A DNA stretch of 64,000 nt from JANQIO01 sp965229625. GTDB lineage: Bacteria > Pseudomonadota > Gammaproteobacteria > Pseudomonadales > Halieaceae. The stretch lies in the NCBI GenBank assembly GCA_965229625.1, contig CBDDJJ010000002.1, positions 868,001 to 932,000 of the forward strand. The letters run 5' to 3'. The translations under genes and the position numbers were made by a program. Shown here one piece after another: positions 25,689 to 33,461 of this stretch; position 1 is the stretch's first letter, and each line of letters begins with the position of its first letter. Under the pieces are notes generated by a model. The model was not told where the DNA came from, made no database searches, and worked only from the letters and a program-made list of their open reading frames with translations.

Positions 25689-27728
25689 GTGTTCGAGCGG
25701 GGGGAGAAACTGTGGCTGTGTCTTTGTTTTCCATTACTACCGCTCGAAGCCCACGCCTCAGGAAATACCGAGGCGCCAGGTCACCTTTCTTTTGGTGAAA
25801 AGCCGCTAGAGGCAACAGCCTCAGTCACTACCGAGGCGCTAAGTCACCCTTCTTTTGGTGAAAAACCGCTCGAAGCCCATGCCTCAGGAAATACCGAGGC
25901 GCCAGGTCACCTTTCTTTTGGTGAAAAGCCGCTAGAGGCAACAGCCTCGGCCACTACCGAGGCGCTAAATCACTCTTCTTTTGGTGAACAGCCGCTCGAA
26001 GCCCACGCCTCAGGAAATACCGAGGCGCCAGGTCACCTTTCTTTTGGTGAAAAGCCGCTAGAGGCAACAGCCTCGGCCACTACCGAGGCGCTAAGTCACT
26101 TTCCTCCTGGTGAAAAGCCGCTCGGGGTCCCGGCTTGCGAAGATGATGCGGAGGGGCACCCTCCTTATCAGCACTCCGAATCCGCAACCAGGCCAGGTGC
26201 CTCTGATAATGCTCAAACAGATCGCTGCCACCAGGATGTGAGTCTGGAGGCCGCCCAGCGGCCGGTGGCGGTGCTGGAGAAGCAGCGGGTGCTGGTGTGT
26301 AACGAAGCGGCGGCGACGTTGGGGGTCAAGGCGGGCATGGGGAGCGCTACTGCGCGCACCCTGGCCGATAAGCTCCTGTTGCTGGAGCGAGACCCGGGCG
26401 CCGAGCAGCGCCGCCTGCAGCAGCTATGCTGCTGGGGCTACAGCGTCAGCCCTACCCTGTATCCCTGTCGCGAGGACTGCCTGCTGCTGGAAATCGGTAG
26501 CTGCCTGCGCCTGTACGGTGGGCTTGAGCCCTTGCTGGCACGCATCGAGAGCGACCTGTTGCGGCGAGGTGTGCACTACCGGATGGGCTTGGGGCCAACC
26601 CCAAAAAGCGCCGTGCTTTTTATAAAACCGCTCGAGGGCAGTGCTGCCGGTCAGGGTGTCGAGGCGCAAAGCCACGGCCTGAACTCCGATTCACGCTCTT
26701 CATCGGCACCAGATAGCTGCCCGACGATGAATACATCGGCGGAGGTACCCACCACCTCAAGTGGGTGTGAAGGTGAGTCGCTGGAGGCGCGCCTGGCGCC
26801 GTTGCCCCTGAAGTTGCTGGGGGACTTTCCGCGCCAGGTGGATGCGCTGGCCAGGGCGGGGCTGTGGACTTTTGGTGACATACTCGCCTTGCCGCGACGG
26901 GCACTGGGGCGCCGCTGCGGGCGCGAGTTTGTACACTACCTGGAACAGGTACTGGGTACGGCGGAGGACCGGCAGCCGGTATTCGAGCCGCCAAGGGTTT
27001 TCAGCGATGACTACTGGTTCGGCTATGAGGTAAAGGCCAACCAGGAATTGCTGCCAGCTATCGAGCTGCTGCTGCAGGCCTTCTGCCGTTTCCTGCGCAA
27101 CACCCAGCTGGAAACCCGGCAGCTGGAGTGGCTACTGTACGGCATCAATCGCAAGATCTACCGTTTCGAGGTGTGCAGTTCCCAGCCGCAAACCCACTGG
27201 CAGGCCTGGTACCAGCTTACCCGGCTCAAGGTGGAGCAGCTGGAGCTGGACCAGAGCATTGAAGGCGTCGGCCTGGCCAGCGAACAACTGGTACCCGGCA
27301 ACGCCACCAGCGGTGACCTGTTCCAGCAGGCGGGCCAGAAAGAGCCCATGCACAGCCTGCTTGACCGGCTCAAGAGCCGGCTGGGCCTGCAGGCCGTCAG
27401 CAAGATCGGCAGCCGCGACGAGCACCTGCCGGAATTCGCCGGCTATTGCAGCCTGGATACCCGGCCCGGCACCCTGCCCAGCGAAAACGGCGAGCTGCGC
27501 CCCTTCTGGCTGATGCAGGAGCCACAGCTGCTCAAGGTCTTCAACGGCCAGCCCTGTTGGCAAGGCCGCCTGGACCTGCTGGACGGCCCCGAGCGCATCG
27601 AGGACAACTGGTGGGAGTACCCGGTCAGCCGCGACTACTACGTGGCGCGCGATAGTGCCGGATTGTTGTACTGGGTATTTCGGGATCGGTTGCGGGAGGA
27701 GTGGTATATGCAGGGTGTTTTTTTATAG
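25689..27728 (+). CDS. imuB: ImuB, Y-family polymerase-like protein with repeat insertions
   Basis: ImuB is an inactive Y-family polymerase homologue that links DnaE2 to the beta clamp during SOS mutagenesis. The first strand, LWLCLCFPLLPLEA (about residues 8-21), and then RPVAVLEKQRVLVCNEAA...GVKAGMG are family-typical but are separated here by some 170 residues, of which residues 18-143 are six 21-residue repeats. A second insertion of about 50 residues (from about 314) follows KSAVLFI. The palm/little-finger part resumes at LEARLAPLPL, and the C-terminal DUF6504-like region (FWLMQEPQLLKVFNG) is intact. Total 679 residues versus roughly 470-500 normally. The start is uncertain: GTG 25689 is chosen, with CTG 25710 closer to the GGGGGGAG site and to homologue starts. 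The frame is open throughout, so it may still function. Confidence 0.85.
   Translation: MFERGEKLWLCLCFPLLPLEAHASGNTEAPGHLSFGEKPLEATASVTTEALSHPSFGEKPLEAHASGNTEAPGHLSFGEKPLEATASATTEALNHSSFGEQPLEAHASGNTEAPGHLSFGEKPLEATASATTEALSHFPPGEKPLGVPACEDDAEGHPPYQHSESATRPGASDNAQTDRCHQDVSLEAAQRPVAVLEKQRVLVCNEAAATLGVKAGMGSATARTLADKLLLLERDPGAEQRRLQQLCCWGYSVSPTLYPCREDCLLLEIGSCLRLYGGLEPLLARIESDLLRRGVHYRMGLGPTPKSAVLFIKPLEGSAAGQGVEAQSHGLNSDSRSSSAPDSCPTMNTSAEVPTTSSGCEGESLEARLAPLPLKLLGDFPRQVDALARAGLWTFGDILALPRRALGRRCGREFVHYLEQVLGTAEDRQPVFEPPRVFSDDYWFGYEVKANQELLPAIELLLQAFCRFLRNTQLETRQLEWLLYGINRKIYRFEVCSSQPQTHWQAWYQLTRLKVEQLELDQSIEGVGLASEQLVPGNATSGDLFQQAGQKEPMHSLLDRLKSRLGLQAVSKIGSRDEHLPEFAGYCSLDTRPGTLPSENGELRPFWLMQEPQLLKVFNGQPCWQGRLDLLDGPERIEDNWWEYPVSRDYYVARDSAGLLYWVFRDRLREEWYMQGVFL
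25740..26117 (+). repeat. Six 63-bp tandem repeats inside imuB
   Basis: Units start at 25740, 25803, 25866, 25929, 25992 and 26055, with a degenerate seventh at 26118. Odd and even units form two subtypes (PLEAHASGNTEAPGH... and PLEATAS.TTEAL.H...), so the array is three copies of a 126-bp dimer. Each unit contains a GCCTC...GAGGC inverted repeat and most end with TCTTTTGGTGAA. The 63-base length keeps the imuB frame. Confidence 0.95.
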
Positions 27729-27775
27729 GACCGCTCGGGCTCCCGGCCTTGAATCGGGTTGGGAGGCGCAAGGCC
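27729..27775 (+). repeat. Third copy of the CCGCTCG repeat element, directly after imuB
   Basis: The sequence starting CCGCTCGGGCTCCCGGC at 27731 closely resembles the array tail at 26118 (CCGCTCGGGGTCCCGGC). It contains GGCCTTG (27745-27751) and CAAGGCC (27769-27775) as inverted arms. It begins right after the imuB stop codon. Confidence 0.55.
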
Positions 27776-27882
27776 GCCCGTAGAGCTCCGTAACGTTTCG
27801 TCCCTCGCCACCAGGCCGGGCCGACGAAGAGTCACCGACGTGCAGATGTGGTGACGCTTTTTGCCTGGCGTTGAAATGAGCT

Positions 27883-27908
27883 GAGCGGATGGGGGAAGCC
27901 ATCCGCTC
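27883..27908. terminator. Perfect 10-bp hairpin between convergent genes
   Basis: GAGCGGATGG (27883-27892) and CCATCCGCTC (27899-27908) form a perfect stem with a 6-base loop, just before the end of the convergent DoxX-like gene. No T-run is present on either side. A bidirectional terminator or mRNA 3'-end structure is likely. Confidence 0.5.
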
Positions 27909-27925
27909 GGTAAATCGCGTGGGAA

Positions 27926-28366
27926 TCAGGCGGTGGCGGGGGCTGCCTGGGTGCGGGCGTCGAGGGAAAACAGGGTGTCATAGTCGCGCAGCCACCACAG
28001 GGTCCAGGCGGCGGCCAGCATGGGCCAGGCGGCGAAGAACAGCAGGTTCACTTTTTCCCAGGGATTGAAGTAGTTGGCCATGGGGGTCAGCGTCGACACG
28101 GCGTGCAGCAGGAAAATCGCGCCGTAGGACCAGGTCTTCAGGTAGCCGGTCAGGAAGGCCGCGACAATGAGGGCCTGCAGGGCACCGACGATGTACGCGC
28201 CGTTCTCGGTCAGGAACGGAATCATGTAAAAGTGCGAGAACACACGCATGGCGTGGTCCGGGTTCACGAACTTGTCCAGGGTCCACATAAAAAAGACCAG
28301 GCCGATGCCCAGCCGCATCAGCAGCAGGCAGGTGGCAAGGCGTGTTTCCAGCGAGGTATTGTTCAT
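27926..28366 (-). CDS. DoxX-like membrane protein
   Basis: This 146-residue protein has four likely membrane segments (about 10-27, 55-75, 82-95 and 105-125) and the small four-helix layout of the DoxX/DoxD family (LLLMRLGIGLVFFMWTLDKFVNP near the start). The family includes quinone-linked oxidoreductase subunits and stress-related proteins, but most members are uncharacterised. It is first of a run of small minus-strand genes separating imuB from dnaE2. Confidence 0.7.
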   Translation of the reverse strand: MNNTSLETRLATCLLLMRLGIGLVFFMWTLDKFVNPDHAMRVFSHFYMIPFLTENGAYIVGALQALIVAAFLTGYLKTWSYGAIFLLHAVSTLTPMANYFNPWEKVNLLFFAAWPMLAAAWTLWWLRDYDTLFSLDARTQAAPATA

Positions 28367-28444
28367 GCGGATTACCTGTTCCTATACGCGTTGGGGAATT
28401 GAGACGGCCTGGTTGGATAGCAGACGCCCGAGATAGTTCCCGCC

Positions 28445-28936
28445 TTAGTGGTGAATCGATACTTCTCGCCAGTGGCGATCACGATCATGGTCTTCCGCGT
28501 GCGGCAGGCGTTGTATGGCGTTGATGTAGTTCGCTGGAAGACCCGCCTCACGGGCGCCCACCAGCACATGCTGCTTGTACCAGCCGAACGGCTGCAGGCT
28601 GGCATCAATTAGGGTGGCCACATAGGTCAGTGCGGAAACGCCACCCAGGGCCGGCGCCAGCACCGGAACTTCCCGCTCATCGTAGCCACGCCCCAGGCCC
28701 TCGAACTGGTCCAGCCTGCGCTTCTCGCTGGGCTCGATGTGGTAGAGCACGCCGTGCAACAGGTCAGCATCGTCGCCAGTATGAAAGGCATCGCATTTGC
28801 CGGAGCCGTCCTGGCCCACCTTGTGGAAGCGCAATTGATACCCTGCCAGAGAAGCAGGGCCGAGCCAGCGCGCCTGAGGCAGGCGCTGCCGAAGTCGTGC
28901 CAGGGACATGTTGGAGCCGTAGGCGAAGTAGTTCAC
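28445..28936 (-). CDS. Gamma-glutamylcyclotransferase-family protein
   Basis: The 163-residue protein opens with NYFAYGSNMS, the substrate-binding YGSN loop of the GGCT fold, and contains LHGVLYHIEPSEKRRLDQFEG, with the catalytic Glu expected near residue 72. Enzymes of this fold release 5-oxoproline from gamma-glutamyl amino acids or related amines. The GTG start is backed by a GGAGG site. The C-terminal part (YKQHVLVGAREAGLP.NYI) is typical of the AIG2/GGCT branch. Confidence 0.85.
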   Translation of the reverse strand: MNYFAYGSNMSLARLRQRLPQARWLGPASLAGYQLRFHKVGQDGSGKCDAFHTGDDADLLHGVLYHIEPSEKRRLDQFEGLGRGYDEREVPVLAPALGGVSALTYVATLIDASLQPFGWYKQHVLVGAREAGLPANYINAIQRLPHAEDHDRDRHWREVSIHH

Positions 28937-28966
28937 TCCACGGCCTCCATCGTCAGGGGTAAGAGA

Positions 28967-29332
28967 TCAGAGGGTAAAGCTGACGCCTTCGAAGCCAGTG
29001 AAGCGGGTACAGGCTGAACTCGCGACAAAGGACTGCAGGCGGTCCGCGATATCGCGCTCGTCAGATTCCGGCAACCCGAACATCAGGCCATCGAAGTAGC
29101 CCAGCGCCTGGGCGTAGATCACGTCGGATTGCGAAGCGTCGTAATCGGCCAACACAGCTTCCGCCATGGCGGCGTACTCTTCATCACTCAGGTAGCCGAG
29201 ACTCTCCTGGGCCAGTACGCAGGTCATTTCCCGTGCTGCAACAAAGTCTTCCGCGCCCAGTTCCAGGGCATTGGAGGTCAGCGGGAGTACAGCGAGGCCA
29301 AGGGCGAGGCCAATTGCAGATCGCAGTTTCAT
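28967..29332 (-). CDS. Hypothetical exported protein
   Basis: The start at 29332 gives a 121-residue protein with a clear signal peptide (MKLRSAIGLALGLAVLPLTSNALE, cleavage near residue 22). The mature part is acidic and helical with two cysteines (in MTCVLAQE and ASSACTRF) that could form a disulfide. It looks like a small HdeA-type or Rap1a-like periplasmic protein, but I do not recognise the family with confidence. It is followed on the same strand by the GGCT gene. Confidence 0.6.
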   Translation of the reverse strand: MKLRSAIGLALGLAVLPLTSNALELGAEDFVAAREMTCVLAQESLGYLSDEEYAAMAEAVLADYDASQSDVIYAQALGYFDGLMFGLPESDERDIADRLQSFVASSACTRFTGFEGVSFTL

Positions 29333-29430
29333 TGTGACAGTAAGATGAACCAAGGATGGCGCGCAGGTTACAGAAAACGCATGACAGAAATATTACGGTC
29401 AAATGACGAGCAGAAGACGAATTCCACCCC

Positions 29431-29937
29431 CTACCAATGGCCGGTACCCGGCTCACCCTTTACAGGGCCGACGATCTCGTCGGTGACCCAGCCGCCGTAG
29501 AAATGGCCTGGCTGGGGCCTGACCCGCTCGTCATCCACATAGCAGGCAACCCGGCCAGGGTAGAACCCCAGGGCGTCGCGGATATCGAGGAAGCGCTCAT
29601 TGGGCTCCGTGTAGCTCCAGGCGATGGCATCGCCACCGCTGGCCAGCCCCCAGTAGCGCGCAGCGCCCTTCCACTCGCAGAAGGAACTGCCAGGCACGAC
29701 CGCCAGGGCCTCGGCGTTCACGTCCTCCACCGGAATGTAATACGTCGGGGGGCTGGCGGTCTCCAGCACGCGATAGGCGCGCTGCGTCTCCGCCAGCACC
29801 AGGTCACCCGCCTTGACGACGACATGACGATCACTGGGCACAAGCGCCGGCGGCCGCGGGTAATCCCAGACAGACTCCTGGCCTGGGCCGGGTTCTTCAG
29901 CAAAATGGGGGCGCTTTGCCCCGTTAAATTCCCACAC
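29431..29937 (-). CDS. DUF427 domain protein
   Basis: The protein of about 168 residues matches the DUF427 layout: VWDYPRPP, then DRHVVVKAGDLVLAET, TYYIPVEDV, SFCEWKGAARYW and the conserved AWSYTEPNERFLDIRDALGFYPGRVACYVDDERV. The family function is unknown. The GTG at 29937 is chosen because GAGAGGT lies 8 bases upstream; a TTG at 29955 overlapping the neighbour's stop is possible. It is probably co-transcribed with the gene upstream. Confidence 0.82.
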   Translation of the reverse strand: MWEFNGAKRPHFAEEPGPGQESVWDYPRPPALVPSDRHVVVKAGDLVLAETQRAYRVLETASPPTYYIPVEDVNAEALAVVPGSSFCEWKGAARYWGLASGGDAIAWSYTEPNERFLDIRDALGFYPGRVACYVDDERVRPQPGHFYGGWVTDEIVGPVKGEPGTGHW

Positions 29938-29951
29938 TGGACAGCTACCTC

Positions 29952-30278
29952 TCAATCAAGTGTCGCGAACTCGGAAAACAGCTGGGCCGCTTCGGCAATC
30001 TCTCCCACCGGAACATAGTCACAGACCTCGGCAAACTCGCCCCACATGACCTGCACATCCGGATCGCCATGCGCCTGTTCGATCGCCTCCGGCGAGCGCC
30101 ACTCGAATACTTCGACTATGGTGCCATCCGCGGCCTGCATGCAGATTGGCGCCCTATCGGTCACCAATCCGAGGGCCTGCAGGCGCGGCACATGGCTCCT
30201 TACCAGCACCCTCAGCGTACTGGCGCAGCCGGGTTTGGGCCGATAGCCAACGATCACCACTCTACCCGTATCACTCAT
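29952..30278 (-). CDS. Putative antibiotic-biosynthesis-monooxygenase-like (ABM) protein
   Basis: This 108-residue protein has the ferredoxin-like alpha-beta pattern of the dimeric alpha+beta barrel (VVIVGYRPKPGCASTLRVLVRSHVP..., then IVEVFEWRSPEAIEQAH). ABM-like proteins are small oxygenases or ligand-binding proteins. No catalytic residues can be named. It starts one base before the stop of the YaiI gene and runs into the DUF427 gene. Confidence 0.6.
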   Translation of the reverse strand: MSDTGRVVIVGYRPKPGCASTLRVLVRSHVPRLQALGLVTDRAPICMQAADGTIVEVFEWRSPEAIEQAHGDPDVQVMWGEFAEVCDYVPVGEIAEAAQLFSEFATLD

Positions 30279-30279
30279 G

Positions 30280-30765
30280 TCACTCTCCAGCGGGCTTGCC
30301 GCTGCCTGCGCTGCTGGCCTGCTGCCGTTTGGCCAACCAGCGGTCCAGGCTGTTGGCGAAGCGCTGGCGGTCGGTCTGGTTCAATGCCGGTGTCGTCGAC
30401 AGCTCAACACCGCTGGCGCGCATGGTATCCATGAAGTCACGCATGTTCAGCCGCGAGCGAATACTGTCAGCGGTATACAGTTCGCCCCGGGGGTTGAGCG
30501 CCAGGGCGCCTTTTTCTATCACTTCGGCAGCCAGCGGGATGTCCGCGGTAACGACCAGGTCACCCTCGGCGGCGAGGCCGGCGATATAGTTGTCGGCCTC
30601 ATCGTAGCCCGCTGACACCTGGCGCGACTGGATATTGGCCGCGGCGGGCGTCGCCAGCGGCTGGTTGGCCACCAGGGTGAGTTCCACCCCGGTGCGCTGG
30701 GCGGCCCGGAACAGGATATCCCGGATCACCCTGGGCAGGGCGTCAGCGTCAACCCAGATCCGCAC
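30280..30765 (-). CDS. YaiI/YqxD (DUF188, UPF0178) family protein
   Basis: The 161-residue protein starts MRIWVDADALPRVIRDILFRAA, the metal-binding Asp-rich start of the DUF188 family, and contains EADNYIAGLAAEGDLVVTADIPLA, which matches the PIN-like core. Members are predicted nucleases of the PIN superfamily; activity is not established. The start is GTG. It overlaps no neighbour but is packed between the ABM-like and methyltransferase genes. Confidence 0.9.
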   Translation of the reverse strand: MRIWVDADALPRVIRDILFRAAQRTGVELTLVANQPLATPAAANIQSRQVSAGYDEADNYIAGLAAEGDLVVTADIPLAAEVIEKGALALNPRGELYTADSIRSRLNMRDFMDTMRASGVELSTTPALNQTDRQRFANSLDRWLAKRQQASSAGSGKPAGE

Positions 30766-30768
30766 CCC

Positions 30769-31704
30769 TCAGGCTGGCTTGCGGAACAACAGGGTCATGC
30801 GGTTGGACTCGCCGATCTCCTCGTACTGGGCGCGCAGGTCCGGGTTGTCCTTGCTGGTATTCAGGCTCGGCGGCAGCCGCCAGACAATGTCTTCCTCGCC
30901 GGGGACGTCCAGGCTATTGGCGTTGACGTCGCTCTCTGCGACCAGTTCAAAGCCGGCCGCTTCGAAAAACGCTATCACAGCGCCCTTGTTGAGGTAGCCC
31001 CGGGACCCATCGGCCCACTCAAGCCCGCGCTCCTCCGGCGCCTGGTGCTGCACTACGCCGACCACACCGCCAGGCTTGAGCAACATCATGGTGTCTGACA
31101 GCGCCTTGCTGCGGTAATCGCCCACGTCCTCAAAACGGTTGAGGTTGTGAAGGGCACGGATGAAAAGCACGGCATCCACCGTACCCGCCAGGCCCTCGCG
31201 GAACTCACCAATACGTGTGGCCTCGGCGCTGGACCCGTCGTCACCACGCCACCCGGCGGCGTCCTCCGGCCAGGTGTCCACCCAGGCGCGGCGCTTCTCG
31301 ATGAAGGCTTCATCGGCAAAGGCAAAGTTCGACCACATGTCCAGCGGGTAGTCAGCCCCGACCAGGTGGCCCTCACTGCCCAGGTAAGACACGAGGATCG
31401 GCGAGTACCAACCGCGTCCGGGCAGCACTTCCACCACGGTCATGCCGGGTTCAATGCCAAAAAACTCTAGTGTCTCCTGCGGATGGCGGTAGGGGTAACG
31501 GGCCTGCCGCTCCTCAGGCTGGGCCGCCAGCACACCGGCGAGCCGGGCACTGTTGCCCATCGGCGCCGGGGCGGCCGCAACTTCGATCTCAGCTGCCGGC
31601 TCCGCGGTGGTGGCATCCCCCTGCGAAGATGCATCGTCAGATGAAGAGCAGGCTCCCAGTGACAGGGCCAACATTGCAGTAAACAGGTAGTTGATTGTTT
31701 TCAT
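30769..31704 (-). CDS. Exported class I methyltransferase-like lipoprotein (COG4798)
   Basis: The start at 31704 gives 311 residues with a lipoprotein signal (LALSLGAC, Cys near residue 19) and an Ser/Asp/Ala-rich linker. The body matches the predicted methyltransferase family COG4798: TLEFFGIEPGMTVVEVLPGRGW holds the SAM loop (VLPGRG), followed by ALHNLNRF and VVGVVQHQAP. A SAM-dependent enzyme in the periplasm lacks an obvious cofactor supply, so the family role is puzzling and may not be methyl transfer. Confidence 0.78.
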   Translation of the reverse strand: MKTINYLFTAMLALSLGACSSSDDASSQGDATTAEPAAEIEVAAAPAPMGNSARLAGVLAAQPEERQARYPYRHPQETLEFFGIEPGMTVVEVLPGRGWYSPILVSYLGSEGHLVGADYPLDMWSNFAFADEAFIEKRRAWVDTWPEDAAGWRGDDGSSAEATRIGEFREGLAGTVDAVLFIRALHNLNRFEDVGDYRSKALSDTMMLLKPGGVVGVVQHQAPEERGLEWADGSRGYLNKGAVIAFFEAAGFELVAESDVNANSLDVPGEEDIVWRLPPSLNTSKDNPDLRAQYEEIGESNRMTLLFRKPA

Positions 31705-31760
31705 GACCATCCCTCGGTTGCGGGTCCGAATGACCGGATAATAACAGGCCTGATTATAGG

Positions 31761-32126
31761 TCAGATCCAGCGATCATTTTCGGCCGTCAGCTCACCGCCA
31801 GCCTCACCAGTGTTCACCACGCCTCGGGGCTCGATAAGCATCACGCTGGCCTCACCCTCGGCCACCGGGCGATGCGGTACGCCGCGCGGCACCACGGTCA
31901 TCTCCCCGGCTGACAGCTCAACTACGTGATCGCGAAACTCGATACGTATCTGACCTTCAAGCACCAGGAATGTCTCATCCGTATCGTCGTGCTGGTGCCA
32001 GACGAACTCGCCGGCGAGCCGGACCAGTTTGAACTGGATGTCATTCATTTCGGCGATCACGCGCGGCGACCAGGTTTCCTCTATCAAAGCCATTTTTTCC
32101 GCCAGGTTGATGGCGCTATCACTCAT
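31761..32126 (-). CDS. Cupin-domain protein
   Basis: This 121-residue single-domain cupin has the metal-site motif HQHDDTDETFLVLEG (His, His, Glu; about residues 44-58) and the second motif VPRGVPHRPVAEGEA (His near 86). Such small cupins bind Fe, Mn or Ni and act as isomerases, dioxygenases or sensors. It overlaps the upstream GNAT gene by 8 bases, so the two are translated together. Confidence 0.85.
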   Translation of the reverse strand: MSDSAINLAEKMALIEETWSPRVIAEMNDIQFKLVRLAGEFVWHQHDDTDETFLVLEGQIRIEFRDHVVELSAGEMTVVPRGVPHRPVAEGEASVMLIEPRGVVNTGEAGGELTAENDRWI

Positions 32127-32574
32127 GGAAATCCCCCTGGGCCCGATGATCGGTGAGCGTTTTGACGAAGTGGATCTTGGTCAACAGCGGGTCCTCGGCC
32201 GGCGTCAGGCCATCGATCAGGTAACCGTTGCGTAACAACAGTCGAAGCATGGCCGGAAAGCGGTTCATGGACTTGACCCGCAGCCGGCTGAAACCGCGTG
32301 CGCGCACTTTCGCCTCCTGGGCTTCCAGCAACATCTGGGCCACACCCCGGCCCCGGGCGGCGGGGCTGACACCCCCAAGCCAGCTATAGAAGGTGTCGGC
32401 GTCCTCCGGGTAGCCGAGTTTGAATCCAAGGTCCTTGCCGCCCTCGCTGAATACGAGCGCCAGGTAATCACCACCCAGGCGCCCGGCCAGGGATTCAAGC
32501 GGCTCCGGCCGGATGAACTCCGGCAAGGCACAGTACAGGGCATGCAATCGGGCCAGGTCGACTTCTTCGATCAT
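32119..32574 (-). CDS. GNAT-family acetyltransferase
   Basis: The 151-residue protein has the GNAT core, with the acetyl-CoA loop at GVSPAARGRGVAQMLLEAQEAKVRARGF (Q/RxxGxG/A equivalent RGRGVA) and a final strand LLLRNGYLIDGL. The substrate is not predictable. It is translationally coupled with the cupin gene. The start overlaps no other gene; the divergent CPBP gene begins about 120 bases away. Confidence 0.82.
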   Translation of the reverse strand: MIEEVDLARLHALYCALPEFIRPEPLESLAGRLGGDYLALVFSEGGKDLGFKLGYPEDADTFYSWLGGVSPAARGRGVAQMLLEAQEAKVRARGFSRLRVKSMNRFPAMLRLLLRNGYLIDGLTPAEDPLLTKIHFVKTLTDHRAQGDFHE

Positions 32575-32692
32575 ACGCGCAGGCTACTTCAACCGGCCCA
32601 TGACACCAACCCGCCAGAGAGGCAATTCGTCTCAGCACCGCCGGATGCTGCCTCCCGACCTGATAGTCTCGGCGGACAGCCAGGAGAAGCGC

Positions 32693-33442
32693 ATGCCTAC
32701 CCTATCCCCTTCAACCCTGACGTTCGTCGCGCTGGCGATAGTGAGCACCACGATCCTGGACGCGACAGGCCTGTCCATGTTCAGCGCCCTGACGCTGATG
32801 GCGTTGATACCCTTGTACTGGCTGGTCACTCGCCACGACTGGAGAGCCTGGCGGCTGAACGTCGGGCGACCCGCCGACTATGGACTGGCCGTGCTGTACC
32901 CTGCCTTCGCGATCGGTAGCCTGGCTGTGGCGCTGCTGATGACCGGCGCCGAGCTGGCCGACACCGACTGGCCGAAAGTGGCACGCAGTTTTGCCATTAC
33001 CGCCGCGGCAACCGTCGTTGGCAGCCTGATCACTGAAGAGGGGTTCTTCCGGGGCAGTCTTTTCACCGCCGCAGAGCGTGACGGCCTGACGACAGGACAA
33101 TCGGTCGTATTCAGCAGCCTGGTGTTTGCCGCCTGGCACATCTCCTGGGCCACCTTGAGCGAGGAAGGCCGTGTCGCCCTGCCCATCCTGCCCGTTTACC
33201 TGGTCAATGCTGCCCTGCTGGGGGCGGCCTGGGGGTTGATGCGAGCACTCTCGGGATCCGTACTGGTGCCATCGTTAAGCCATGGCATCTGGAACGGCGC
33301 TACCTACACCTTGTTCGGATTTGGCAGCGGCAGCGGGCTGTTGGCGGTGGAGAATACGCTGTGGCTGGACCCCGAGCGCGGCCTGCTGGCGATAGTATTG
33401 AGCGGTGTCTACGTCGCCTGGCTGTGGCGCCGGCTGAATTAG
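32693..33442 (+). CDS. CPBP-family intramembrane metalloprotease
   Basis: The ATG at 32693 follows an AGGAGAAG site and gives a 249-residue protein of about seven membrane segments. The CPBP motifs are complete: EEGFFRG (the EExxxR signature, about residue 108), FAAWHISW and HGIWN near residue 197. This is a canonical member, unlike the EELGW variant at 13.3-14.1 kb. Substrate and role are unknown. It is the only plus-strand gene in the block between imuB and the TolB/TPR regulator gene at 35.6 kb. Confidence 0.87.
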   Translation: MPTLSPSTLTFVALAIVSTTILDATGLSMFSALTLMALIPLYWLVTRHDWRAWRLNVGRPADYGLAVLYPAFAIGSLAVALLMTGAELADTDWPKVARSFAITAAATVVGSLITEEGFFRGSLFTAAERDGLTTGQSVVFSSLVFAAWHISWATLSEEGRVALPILPVYLVNAALLGAAWGLMRALSGSVLVPSLSHGIWNGATYTLFGFGSGSGLLAVENTLWLDPERGLLAIVLSGVYVAWLWRRLN

Positions 33443-33461
33443 GGCCAAGCGTCTATGGCAG

